A DNA stretch of 64,000 bases from the NCBI RefSeq assembly GCF_001641635.1, contig NZ_LUUB01000079.1, forward strand, positions 329,308-393,307, given 5' to 3'. The stretch comes from Bradyrhizobium centrolobii (GTDB lineage Bacteria > Pseudomonadota > Alphaproteobacteria > Rhizobiales > Xanthobacteraceae). Below are positions 8,590-16,155 of the stretch, one piece after another. Each line of letters starts with the position of its first letter. Positions within the stretch are counted from its first letter, which is position 1. Below the pieces are notes generated by a model. The model was not told the DNA's origin. It searched no databases and saw nothing but the letters and a program-made list of their open reading frames with translations. The translations under genes were made by a program, and so were the position numbers.

Positions 8590-8617
8590 GACCGGCGCGG
8601 CGATCGTTGCGCCGGTC
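8590..8617 (+). terminator. Stem-loop after the Gly/Ser/Thr-rich protein gene
   Basis: GACCGGCGC (8590-8598) and GCGCCGGTC (8609-8617) form a perfect nine-pair stem with a ten-base loop. There is no T run, so it may be Rho-assisted or only a 3'-end stabiliser. Confidence 0.45.
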
Positions 8618-8727
8618 GCTTGCGTGCGGGCATGCCCTGCAATGCGGCGGTCATCTTTGCGATTGTGGAGCGGGACGGCGTGGGGTATTCCCGCCCATCA
8701 ATGTAGTTCCACGTCAGCGACAGTCGC

Positions 8728-10665
8728 GTGCAAAAATTGGGGTACCGCTCGGATGTCGATGGGCTGCGCGCCATTGCCGTCGTCTCCGTTCTCCTGTTCC
8801 ACTACGGCGTTCCGATACGCGGCGGCTTCACTGGCGTCGACGTGTTCTTCGTCATCAGTGGGTTTCTGATCACGCAGGTTCTGGCCGCCGAAATGGCGGT
8901 GGACACTTTCTCGATCGTCGGCTTCTACGACCGACGGATGCGGCGCATCCTGCCGGCGCTGCTGACAATGCTCGGCGCAAGCCTGCTGGCTGGCAAGGTG
9001 CTGCTCCTGCCGGGGGAGTATGCCTCGCTTGCGACGAGCGCTGCCGCTGCCGCCTTTGGCGTATCGAACTTCTTCTTTCTTTCCCATACCGGCTACTTCG
9101 ATCAGGTCGCCGATCTGATGCCGCTCCTGCACACCTGGTCGCTCGCGGTCGAGGAGCAGTACTATCTGGTGTGGCCGCTTTTGCTCTACGTGCTTGCCAA
9201 GGGTCGTTCCCAGCCTGTTGTGGCCACCGTCCTTGCGGTCCTCGTCGTCGCGGTGTGTGCCGCGAGCATCGTCTACTTCCGCGTCATTCCGAAGGGCGCG
9301 TTCTATATGGCGCCGCCGCGCTCATGGGAGCTTGCGATCGGCGCGCTGCTCGTCTTCCTGCCGCCGATGAATCGCGTCGCCGGCGAGATCGCGGCGCTGG
9401 CCGGACTGATTCTCATCGGAATCGGCTTCACAATTTCGCCGGCCAAGTTTCCCGGCGAGTTTGCCCTTTACCCCTGTATCGGTGCGGCGCTCGTTATTTG
9501 GCCGCGATCCACGAAAACCACCTCAAGCGAGGTGCTGGGCGTGCTCGCACCAATCGGGCTGATCTCCTACAGCCTGTATCTCTGGCACTGGCCGATCTGG
9601 GTATTCTACCGGACCTACATCAACGGAGCCGCCCCGAGCACGACAGAGGCAATCGGCCTCGCGATTGTGTCTCTCCTTGCCGCGGTCCTTTCGTACTTCT
9701 ACGTGGAGAAGCCCTTCCGCAGACGCCGCTGGAAGCCGCTCCATACCGTTGGTGTCGGCACCGCAGCCATGCTGGCGATGCTCGCCGCCGGCATTTCCAT
9801 CACCACAGCGAACGGATTGCCACAGCGCCTTCCGGCCGAGGCGCAATCGATGCGCAGTCTCGCCGTCATGTGGGATTGGCCCTGCAAGTTAGAGCCTGTC
9901 GATGGGTTCGGCCCCTATTGTGTCTTCGGTGCACCATGGGACACTGCTAAGCACAAATCGATGATCTGGGGCGACAGTCACGCCGAGCATATTGCCCCAA
10001 TCATCGAAGCTGTTTCTCGCGATCCGGATCGATCGTTTCTCGTGTTCGCAGGCTGCCCCGCCGTTCTCGGTGATGGCAATTTCATCATATCGATTGGGAC
10101 GCCGGACTATCCGCAACGGTGTGAGAGCATTCATACTCGAGCGATTAAGCTCCTTCAGGATCCTGCGATTGACCAGCTCATACTCGTCTCAAGCTGGCTG
10201 GAACTGCCGGATCGAATAGGCAATGGCGACAATCTTTACGGTATCAAGGCTATGCACGATGCGCTGATAAAGCTCATCAGAGAGACATCGATTCCAGGCC
10301 GAAGTTTTGTTCTCATTGGCGGCGAGCCGCAAGTACCGCTGCCAGTCATCGAGTGCGCTCATGCCACGATCGCCAAGCTTTGGCGGGCACCCTGCGAGGC
10401 AGAGATCAGCTCAACAGATGCACAAACAATCTTACAACGGTCGGCCGTCATCGACGACATGATGACTGAGGTTGCGCGTACGCAGCCAAATATCGATACT
10501 ATATTTCCAGCTCGCGCTTTGTGCCGGGAGGATGCTTGCGATACTTGGCTTGACGGCGAATTTCTATACCGAGATCCAAGCCACATCAGGCGCAACTTGA
10601 AACCCCAGACCAGGCGCGATTTTGCCGCGAAGATCGGACTGACACAGGTCCTGGTCGCGCGATGA
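8728..10665 (+). CDS. Acyltransferase 3 family protein with C-terminal SGNH domain (OafA-like)
   Basis: This 645-residue inner membrane protein belongs to the fusion family that O-acylates surface polysaccharides or peptidoglycan. The acyltransferase-3 part (residues 1 to about 350, about ten membrane helices) has DVDGLRAIAVVSVLLFHYG with the conserved His, the RRMRRILPALL arginines and HTWSLAVEEQYYLVWPLL. The periplasmic SGNH part has the GDSHAEH block and a late DPSHI block, supplying the catalytic Ser and the Asp-His pair. The start is GTG at 8728, with no strong ribosome binding site. No glycan gene cluster surrounds it, so the substrate is open. Confidence 0.9.
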   Translation: MQKLGYRSDVDGLRAIAVVSVLLFHYGVPIRGGFTGVDVFFVISGFLITQVLAAEMAVDTFSIVGFYDRRMRRILPALLTMLGASLLAGKVLLLPGEYASLATSAAAAAFGVSNFFFLSHTGYFDQVADLMPLLHTWSLAVEEQYYLVWPLLLYVLAKGRSQPVVATVLAVLVVAVCAASIVYFRVIPKGAFYMAPPRSWELAIGALLVFLPPMNRVAGEIAALAGLILIGIGFTISPAKFPGEFALYPCIGAALVIWPRSTKTTSSEVLGVLAPIGLISYSLYLWHWPIWVFYRTYINGAAPSTTEAIGLAIVSLLAAVLSYFYVEKPFRRRRWKPLHTVGVGTAAMLAMLAAGISITTANGLPQRLPAEAQSMRSLAVMWDWPCKLEPVDGFGPYCVFGAPWDTAKHKSMIWGDSHAEHIAPIIEAVSRDPDRSFLVFAGCPAVLGDGNFIISIGTPDYPQRCESIHTRAIKLLQDPAIDQLILVSSWLELPDRIGNGDNLYGIKAMHDALIKLIRETSIPGRSFVLIGGEPQVPLPVIECAHATIAKLWRAPCEAEISSTDAQTILQRSAVIDDMMTEVARTQPNIDTIFPARALCREDACDTWLDGEFLYRDPSHIRRNLKPQTRRDFAAKIGLTQVLVAR

Positions 10666-10778
10666 CGCCAGGCTGGCGGTGGTCTGCAATTCCGGGCTGA
10701 ACGGCTTTCCGTCCCCCCGCAATCATACGGATGAAACTGCCACGCGCTTGTCCAGATCGACCGGCTAGACTCGGCGCC

Positions 10779-10928
10779 ATGTGTACCAAGTACGATCCGC
10801 AGCGCGAAGCCGAGGCGGCGATGAAGCGGGCCGCGGCATCTGAAGGCGCCGACCGGCAGAGGCTGATTCAGCTGGCCCTGGCCTGGCATCAGCTCGCGCG
10901 CGAGCGTCGCGAAGAGCAGCCGGGCTGA
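10779..10928 (+). CDS. Small conserved-looking charged protein
   Basis: This 49-residue frame (MCTKYDPQREAEAAMKRAAA...) encodes a single amphipathic, Ala/Arg/Glu-rich helical protein ending in RREEQPG. The sequence looks like short rhizobial proteins I have seen annotated as hypothetical. The start at 10779 is chosen because the upstream in-frame part is Pro/Arg-rich and unlike protein. Function is unknown. Confidence 0.5.
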   Translation: MCTKYDPQREAEAAMKRAAASEGADRQRLIQLALAWHQLARERREEQPG

Positions 10929-11465
10929 CCGCGCTCCCCGGAATTCCTGACGTCAATCAAGACTGACTTGTCTTCGGCCCCAAGGGGGACGCTCGGACGA
11001 GAGTCCGCGCGTTGCGGCTTTTCGCGCCGAAGCGGCGCATGGGGACAGCGGCGCTGGCGCTGTGTGACGGATCGCGTCAAATGGCTTCCGCTGTTGTTTT
11101 CAGATCACGGTCGTTGGCAAATCGCGACTAGGAATTCTGCCCGTCATTGCTGGTCTCGGTGCTCTCTGGATAGTTGTCGCGACCGCTCGCAGACCTACTC
11201 CGGCACCGGCCGCATCCGCTACACTTGGCAAGCCGGAGTTCGCCGGCTCGAACCCGGCCGGATCTGCTCATGAGAAAAACTCCGTGCTCGGGGTGAAGCA
11301 CGGAGTCCTTCAATGCCGACCGGGGCTGGCGGGTCGGCACCACTTGATTCGGGTGTTTAATTCGGGTGTCCAACGTGCTGATTGCAGGTTCGTTCCGCGA
11401 ACCTGTCGATGAAGTTTCCCATTGCGCAATAACGGCGCGTGCCGCTCCCAGCCATTCGCAAGGCA
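10929..11465. other. Gene-poor region with hairpins
   Basis: No convincing gene was found in these 537 bases. A plus-strand frame from about 11068 to 11420 reads like a membrane helix plus an Ala/Pro-rich stretch (GILPVIAGLGALWIVVATA) but has no start codon, so it may be a relic. Two perfect hairpins lie at 11279-11339. Confidence 0.5.
11279..11339. repeat. Two adjacent perfect hairpins
   Basis: ACTCCGTGCT (11279-11288) pairs with AGCACGGAGT (11297-11306), and TGCCGACC (11314-11321) pairs with GGTCGGCA (11332-11339). They are followed by a short direct repeat of TTCGGGTGT. They may be terminators of a lost gene or part of a small structured RNA. Confidence 0.5.
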
Positions 11466-11633
11466 CTACGAAGACTTCTTCCGCTTCTTCTTCAGGATTT
11501 TCGCCTGGGCCCGGAAGGCCGAGGCCAACGACTTCATCTGGTTGGCCACAAACTGGTCCGCCGCGTCCTGCGCGGCCTTCTCCGCGACGCGCGCCTGCTG
11601 TTTGAGCGACTTGGTCGGCTTCATGGGCACCAT
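11466..11633 (-). CDS. Small basic helical protein
   Basis: This encodes about 55 residues (MVPMKPTKSLKQQARVAEKA...) forming one amphipathic helix, ending in a strongly basic tail with KILKKKRKKSS. The low-complexity basic end and helix resemble small nucleoid- or ribosome-associated proteins, but I do not recognise a family. The start may be 11633 or 11624. It lies directly downstream of a broken exported-protein gene on the same strand. Confidence 0.55.
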   Translation of the reverse strand: MVPMKPTKSLKQQARVAEKAAQDAADQFVANQMKSLASAFRAQAKILKKKRKKSS

Positions 11634-11724
11634 CTCGCGTACTGGCTGCCTGCTTTCGCCTGTCGTCCTTCTTGGACGCGCCCTTGGCGGTCCTTCGTCT
11701 CGGATTGATTGGCCAGGTTCACGT

Positions 11725-11874
11725 TCATGCCGGTGGTGTCCATCGAACCTTTTCCGTCGCACCATTGGTGTTCTCCGGCCGCTCCATGCCGGTCTGCGGG
11801 GCGGGGCCGGTATTCCGGGCGAAGGCCGAGCCGCAGATGAGCGTGAGCGCGGCGACTGCGAGGACCTTGTCCAT
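11725..11874 (-). pseudogene. Frameshifted small exported protein
   Basis: A strong ribosome binding site (GAAGGAGG) precedes the ATG at 11874, and the frame begins with a good signal peptide (MDKVLAVAALTLICGSAFAR). After about 41 codons the sequence stops making sense and ends at 11725, but the next frame continues GKGSMDTTGMNVNLANQSE, which is the kind of Met/Asn-rich sequence expected for such small proteins. A further change of frame near 11680 would give TAKGASKKDDRRKQ. I read this as one small exported protein broken by one or two frameshifts. Confidence 0.55.
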
Positions 11875-12073
11875 GGAGGCCTCCTTCACGCAGGATTACC
11901 TCCGTGCCGCGGAGTTGTTCCATTTGCGCATCTCGTTTCCGTCCGTAGGCCCGAGCGCGCCACACGAAACGACGGCGACGAAGGAAAGTCATCCCGCACA
12001 TCGCAGGTTGACGTTCGACAGGCTTGCCTGAACGCAACCCGGAACATTCCATGTGCGGGGACGTTGTGCGCCT

Positions 12074-12292
12074 ATGACCGATCCCGAGTTGCGCGCGCAG
12101 TCTTTCGAGATTGCCTGGAAATTCCTCGACCAATCCGGCTTGCTCACAGGTGAGCCCAGGGACTCGGCCCGCTTCATCCTGAGCAAGATCGATCGCATGA
12201 TGTTGCGCGGAGAGAGACGCAGGTTGCTGCTGTCAAACGCCGCGATCGATGCTTATCGCTTGCGTCCCTTCCTCGTTTCTCTCGACGCATGA
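12074..12292 (+). CDS. Conserved-looking small cytoplasmic protein
   Basis: This 72-residue protein (MTDPELRAQSFEIAWKFLDQ...) is helical with a basic middle (RMMLRGERRRLLLSN) and has no signal or membrane segment. Its stop overlaps the start of the next gene (ATGA at 12289), so the two are translationally coupled. I recall similar proteins in Bradyrhizobium but know no function. Confidence 0.62.
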   Translation: MTDPELRAQSFEIAWKFLDQSGLLTGEPRDSARFILSKIDRMMLRGERRRLLLSNAAIDAYRLRPFLVSLDA

Positions 12293-12471
12293 TCAATCCG
12301 AACTGCCGCATCTGTCACGGGCTGGGTTGGGTCTGTGAGAACCACCCAAAGCGCGCCTGGTCGAAACTAGGCTGCCAGTGCGGGGCAGGAGTTCGCTGCA
12401 GATGTCAGGATAATCTCGGTGTGGAAGAGCCCTATGCCTCGGAATTTATTCGGCGGGAAACCAGGCATTAA
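12289..12471 (+). CDS. Small cysteine-rich, zinc-finger-like protein
   Basis: This 60-residue protein has seven cysteines and two histidines in its first 40 residues, arranged CRICHGLGWVC then CQCGAGVRCRC. The CxxCxGxG start resembles one half of a DnaJ-type zinc centre. It is likely a cytoplasmic zinc-binding protein. It overlaps the upstream gene by four bases and may act with it. Its function is not known to me. Confidence 0.65.
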   Translation: MINPNCRICHGLGWVCENHPKRAWSKLGCQCGAGVRCRCQDNLGVEEPYASEFIRRETRH

Positions 12472-12835
12472 CAAGTCGCCCGTGCCCGATCTCGACGATC
12501 GTGATTCTGACTTGAGAACAAAGCGGAGTCGGACAGTGAACAAGCAAAGAAGCCCCCGGATGCAGCTTCAACTTTGCGGGAGCAAGCGAGGCGGGGCAGG
12601 CAGTCGTAGATCGCTCGGCGCCGGATCCGGGACGATCTCACCACGGCCATTACCGGGTGGTGGGTAACGCTTCAGCTGGTCTTGTCGAAGCATGAGCGCG
12701 GTCAAGCTCGCACTGCGCAGAATGTCGCGCGTTGTTAAATCTCTTCGTCGTCGAAGAGATTTCGAGCGAGGCCGTCGCTGATCGCAAATATCACGCCCTC
12801 GAATATCCCGGCGACCAGTTCCGGGGCTCGTCTAG
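12472..12835. other. Gene-poor region
   Basis: No firm gene is visible. On the minus strand, bases 12738-12850 read APELVAGIFEGVIFAISDG followed by an acidic end (FDDEEI), which looks like the C-terminus of a small helical protein but has no credible start. Confidence 0.45.
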
Positions 12836-13231
12836 CTAGGGCAACACGACGTAATAATGCCGGCCGTTCTCTGCCGGATTGGTTCCGTCGCTGGCCGCGA
12901 GCGTAATGTACTTCCAACCATTGCTGCCAAAGGGCTTTGCCTCATATCTGTCGCGAGGGAGCTGTTTTGTGTCTTCGTAGACGACAATGCGATTCCAGTC
13001 CTCCTCGGACTCGAACATGTGCGTGTACGCCGTGTACCAACGCGGCGGCTCCCATCGCGGAAATATCTGTTCGACCCTGCTTCCTTGGGGGACCGGCGCA
13101 GCATGATAGCCGTGTTTGGCCAAAGCCATGACGGGTAGCATCAGCCCGTAAATCGCAAGACAAATCGCAAGGATGTGCCGAATGTCTCCGCGGGCGATCA
13201 TGGTAAGGGAGTGCTGCAAATGGTTACGCAT
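12836..13231 (-). CDS. Hypothetical exported protein
   Basis: This 131-residue frame has a hydrophobic segment at about residues 18-37 that could be a signal peptide or anchor (HILAICLAIYGLMLPVMALA), then an aromatic, charged domain (FPRWEPPRWYTAYTHMFESE) ending HYYVVLP. I do not recognise it. AGGG lies about ten bases before the start at 13231; a second ATG at 13201 is possible. The protein-like composition favours a real gene. Confidence 0.5.
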   Translation of the reverse strand: MRNHLQHSLTMIARGDIRHILAICLAIYGLMLPVMALAKHGYHAAPVPQGSRVEQIFPRWEPPRWYTAYTHMFESEEDWNRIVVYEDTKQLPRDRYEAKPFGSNGWKYITLAASDGTNPAENGRHYYVVLP

Positions 13232-13871
13232 TTACTGACCCTGACGCTAAGGAAACTTTAACTTTCGCGCGGCTCTACTTGAGACCATCGACACGTGCCG
13301 GGTGTCAAGCCCACAACGACAAGTATCGTTGGATGACTGGCTAAATATCTTGAAACTCAAGCGTTTATTTGGCGATCCCCGATGAGGGGCGCGAGTGGAT
13401 GCCTTGGGGCAAGCCCAAGGGATTGTGACCGCCGCTGGCGGATGACTTGATAACTGTTAGGCGCGATCCGGCAGATGCAACGTACACGAAGCGCATCGGA
13501 AGTTACGGCATCCGCTCGTCAAGAGGCTGCGCCGGGACTTCCGCTGACTTGCGCGCGTTCAATTCAATCAGCGTCCGCCGTCCAACGATTTCAAGACTGC
13601 CGAGTGTCGTGCTTTCCTTTGGGCCGGTTGCACCAATCTCTTGGCGACCGATTGAATACAATGGGCTGGGGCGGGCGCACAGCTGTGTCTAAGATGCAAC
13701 TAGCCCTGTGTTCCAACTCGGAACGTCGGGTACCGGACTCTTCTACGCCCGCGTTCGAGTTACGATTTGAGTGCTGGGGCTGAGATCGGCCGCTTGATTT
13801 TAGACCCGGTGGCCGCCCGGTATATTGCGGGCGGCCTTTTATCCTTTTGACGCTGCGATTTGGGTTCTTCC
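13232..13871. other. Gene-free region with an intrinsic terminator
   Basis: In 640 bases I find no convincing gene. A short plus-strand frame at 13372-13428 reads AIPDEGREWMPWGKPKGL then stops, and may be the relic of a gene end. A strong terminator lies at 13811-13840, although no intact gene precedes it, which also suggests lost coding sequence. Confidence 0.5.
13811..13840 (+). terminator. Intrinsic terminator
   Basis: GGCCGCCCG (13811-13819) pairs perfectly with CGGGCGGCC (13828-13836) and is followed by TTTTATCCTTTT. It is a strong Rho-independent terminator for the plus strand, lying just upstream of the zinc-ribbon gene at 13872. Confidence 0.8.
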
Positions 13872-14048
13872 ATGGACCGCAATCAAAACTTCGAAGGTCC
13901 ACGTTGCACCGCGTGCGACAAGCCGCGAACGTTCGTCGGTAGCGAACCAGCCGCCAAGCGGTACGAAATCCGATCGTATGAATGTCCGGCCTGCAAGAGC
14001 ATGTTGCGGATGGTCGAGCGCACCGAACCCAGCATGTTTCCGCGCTGA
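13872..14048 (+). CDS. Small zinc-ribbon protein
   Basis: This 58-residue protein has two CxxC knuckles (CTAC and CPAC) about 30 residues apart, the layout of a zinc ribbon, in a chain beginning MDRNQNFEGPR. No signal peptide is present. Such short ribbons are frequent in rhizobia and have no known role. The start at 13872 gives the compact domain; an ATG 12 bases upstream is also possible. Confidence 0.62.
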   Translation: MDRNQNFEGPRCTACDKPRTFVGSEPAAKRYEIRSYECPACKSMLRMVERTEPSMFPR

Positions 14049-14108
14049 TCGGGAACCTGACCGATAGAGGCGACTTGGTTCGTTGAACGCTGCTCGGAGG
14101 GCTTACCG

Positions 14109-14585
14109 ATGGCGATCGATGCTTTCGCGGGTACAACGCCGCTGTTTCTTCCTGAACGATTTTTCGTCGGGCGGCTCGAAGGTTGGGCGGTGCTGGAGAG
14201 TTTGGTCGGCGGACTACTGAAGCGAGCAGGGATAGCTAGCCACGGCGAACTGGATGCGGACACGGATACGCTGGTGTTCATCGAGACATATACGTTCGAC
14301 GATGGACACAACGACACTTTGCATTGGACGATACGAAAAGGCGAGGCCGGCAAGTACACCGGATTGGAAAACCGACTTGAAGGTGAGGCAATAGGCGAGC
14401 AAGCCGGTTGCGCGTTCCATTGGAAGTACACGCGCGACACACCGCAAGCGGGCGGTAGGTCCATCAAGCTGAATTTCGACGATTGGTTCTATGCGATCGA
14501 TGACAGGACTTGCATCGTTCGTGGCAGTGCCGGGCGAGCGGGTATTCCGTTCGCGACGGCACACGTCACTTATCGGAAGCGCTAA
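14109..14585 (+). CDS. DUF3833 family protein
   Basis: This 158-residue protein shows the DUF3833 pattern: FFVGRLEGWAVLESLVGGLL near the start, FIETYTFDDGHNDTLHW in the middle, AGCAFHWKYT, and LNFDDWFYAIDD near the end. Many relatives are outer membrane lipoproteins, but this one has no signal peptide or lipobox in the frame seen. The function of the family is unknown. It stands alone, convergent with the small exported protein at 14710. Confidence 0.78.
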   Translation: MAIDAFAGTTPLFLPERFFVGRLEGWAVLESLVGGLLKRAGIASHGELDADTDTLVFIETYTFDDGHNDTLHWTIRKGEAGKYTGLENRLEGEAIGEQAGCAFHWKYTRDTPQAGGRSIKLNFDDWFYAIDDRTCIVRGSAGRAGIPFATAHVTYRKR

Positions 14586-14665
14586 AGCTTCGGCTCTCCC
14601 GAACTCTGCACTATAGCCGGTCCTCAGGACAAAAACCGTCTTCATGCCGAACATAGTTGCGCCCC

Positions 14666-14696
14666 AAAAAGGGCCCGCCGGCTCACGCTGGCGGGC
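14666..14696 (-). terminator. Intrinsic terminator for the minus-strand gene at 14710
   Basis: Read on the minus strand, GCCCGCC (14696-14690) pairs with GGCGGGC (14679-14673), followed by CCTTTTT. It lies 14 bases after the stop of the small exported protein gene. Confidence 0.7.
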
Positions 14697-14709
14697 GCTC
14701 ACGGCGTGC

Positions 14710-14928
14710 TTAGTTTTGCTTCCCTTGCATGCAGCCAATTACGAAAGATCGCATGTTGTTGCCTCCCTTGGCGTTCTCCATGCCGGAGCTGAACCCGCGC
14801 TCTCTTGCAAGCTGCCTGCATTTTTCAAGTTTTGCTTGATTCACCTGGCCCTGCTGAGCGGCGCCTTGCTGAGCTACAGCTGCGGTGGCAATGAAGGTCA
14901 TGGTGCCGACAGAAATTAATCTAAGCAT
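14710..14928 (-). CDS. Small exported protein with conserved cysteines
   Basis: This 72-residue protein has a signal peptide (MLRLISVGTMTFIATAAVAQ) and a mature part of about 50 residues with two cysteines (EKCRQLARERGF and VIGCMQGKQN), a pattern common in small rhizobial periplasmic proteins. The ATG at 14928 follows a GGGAGAG ribosome binding site. A terminator follows at 14666-14696. Function is unknown. Confidence 0.68.
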   Translation of the reverse strand: MLRLISVGTMTFIATAAVAQQGAAQQGQVNQAKLEKCRQLARERGFSSGMENAKGGNNMRSFVIGCMQGKQN

Positions 14929-15029
14929 TCGCAATCTCTCCCTTTGGTTTAAGCAATAACTAAAGACAGAAAATCGAACGGTAGGGTCGGGCGCCGGCTC
15001 ACGCTGGTGGGCCTTCAACTAAGCCGGCC

Positions 15030-15113
15030 TCACGGGAGCAGAGAGACGACGCCTAGCAGGCTGACGACGGCCAGCGCCCAAACCAGCGACTGGATTGTCC
15101 ACGGCCGCGTCAT
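15030..15113 (-). CDS. Possible 27-residue membrane peptide
   Basis: This short frame starts with ATG at 15113, preceded by GGAG eight bases upstream, and encodes MTRPWTIQSLVWALAVV followed by a hydrophobic end. It is a single membrane helix with a basic N-terminus. Such microproteins are plausible here, but length alone makes it uncertain. Confidence 0.38.
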   Translation of the reverse strand: MTRPWTIQSLVWALAVVSLLGVVSLLP

Positions 15114-15229
15114 TGCGCTCCGTTCAGATTGCCTGCCCCTCGACAAGCAACTTCAGAACGGATGGCGTTTGTTGAGCTAGATCAAAGGTTGAATATGAGG
15201 CAGTGACGGCGCCGTTCGCGTGTGGTCGA

Positions 15230-15484
15230 TCAACGGACGGCCATCGTCGTCGCTTCGCTGCCGCCCGTCAGTATCGCGCCGCGCCGGCCACAGGCCTTGC
15301 AGATGAACCGCGGCTCGCCCCTCGAGAGCCCAATGTCGTCCGGTCATTTATCGACCTGCTCGGCCGGGAGCTTCACATTGTGGCTGCACTTGCGATCCTG
15401 GGAAGACGAGGAGATCTCGAACGCCAGTGGCTCGCATCTCGCCAGTGATCGAGCAGCTATCGTTCGTCGGACCGGCCGAGACAT
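15230..15484 (-). pseudogene. Small zinc-ribbon protein interrupted by one in-frame stop
   Basis: From the ATG at 15484 the frame reads MSRPVRRTIAARSLARCEPL and on to a KCSHNVKLP knuckle, reaches TGA at 15344-15346, and then continues in the same frame with DDIGLSRGEPRFICKACGRR to a stop at 15230. The two halves together make a normal small rhizobial zinc-ribbon protein (KCSH and CKAC knuckles). A single point mutation to TGA is the simplest reading. Readthrough is possible but unsupported. Confidence 0.68.
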
Positions 15485-15503
15485 GCCGCCAAATTATCGA
15501 TTC

Positions 15504-15674
15504 CTAGCGGCGCGGAACGAGCGCTAGCTGCTGCTGGTCGTGGGTGTAGAAGACCCAGCCCGGCGTGTGCTTGACGAATATCGTCGCGATCATCCAGAGG
15601 ATCGACGCCCACACCACGATGAGTGCGACAGCGAGCAAAGTGGTGCGGAGTCCGGCTTTGCGTCGGCGCGCCAA
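15504..15674 (-). CDS. Possible small membrane protein
   Basis: From a TTG at 15674 this frame encodes about 56 residues with a basic start (ARRRKAGLR), one strong membrane helix (TTLLAVALIVVWASILWMIA) and a polar tail (VKHTPGWVFYTHDQQQLALV). The open frame continues upstream across the tRNA-Arg gene, so the true start must lie between the two; TTG at 15674 is my guess. Confidence 0.45.
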   Translation of the reverse strand: MARRRKAGLRTTLLAVALIVVWASILWMIATIFVKHTPGWVFYTHDQQQLALVPRR

Positions 15675-15716
15675 TCCGACCGGGCACCAAGTTATTGATT
15701 TACAAGCTGAAAAAGG

Positions 15717-15793
15717 TGGCGATCCCAGCAGGACTCGAACCTGCAACCCGCGGAGTAGAAATCCGCTACTCTATCCAGTTGAGCTATGGGACC
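15717..15793 (-). tRNA. tRNA-Arg (TCT anticodon)
   Basis: The minus strand gives a full cloverleaf of 77 bases: acceptor GGTCCCA with TGGGATC, D arm TAGCTCAACTGGATAGAGTA, anticodon stem GCGGA/TCCGC around loop TTTCTAC, T arm with GGTTCGAGTCC, and an encoded CCA end. The anticodon TCT reads AGA codons. Confidence 0.95.
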
Positions 15794-16155
15794 GTCCGAC
15801 GCCGACCTCGGTTAAGGCCTGGCGGTCTTCTACCATGGCAAATATGAAAAATCCGCACGTCCGCCAAGCCTGAACCGAACCGTTTTCACCCCGAAAGCGA
15901 CAAAGCGGAGCGGCGGGGTGCGTGTTGACCGGCTCCGCGATGCGGCGACAGGGCCGTGTCGCGCCCGGGACATGCCCTGCCGCTACATTTCTCCACTGCC
16001 GCCCTGCCTCACGAAGGCGGTTCTTGGCAGCTCTGGGCTTGCCGTACCATGGCGCATGCGACGTATTGCACTTCTGGTTCCATCGCCTTGAGTCCGTCAC
16101 CTTTCCGCGCACTTCATGCCACCGCGGCGGTCGTCCGCGATCCCGGGAGTCCATC
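15794..16155. other. Region between divergent tRNA-Arg and the macroglobulin gene
   Basis: These 362 bases should hold the promoters of both. An open frame reaching back to 15922 is in phase with the macroglobulin gene, but its Cys/Arg/His-rich translation looks noncoding. GGGAG before 16156 marks the likely start. Confidence 0.55.

Noticed and set aside
11068-11420. Possible membrane protein reading GILPVIAGLGALWIVVATA
   Set aside because: The frame has no start codon after its upstream stop and its later part lies in hairpins, so I list it only as a possible relic.
12738-12850. Minus-strand C-terminus-like sequence APELVAGIFEGVIFAISDG
   Set aside because: It looks like protein but lacks a start and a ribosome binding site and overlaps the end of the gene at 12836.
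15344-15346. Selenocysteine at the in-frame TGA of the zinc-ribbon gene
   Set aside because: No SECIS-like hairpin stands out after the TGA, and the neighbouring residues do not look like a redox site. A plain nonsense mutation is simpler.
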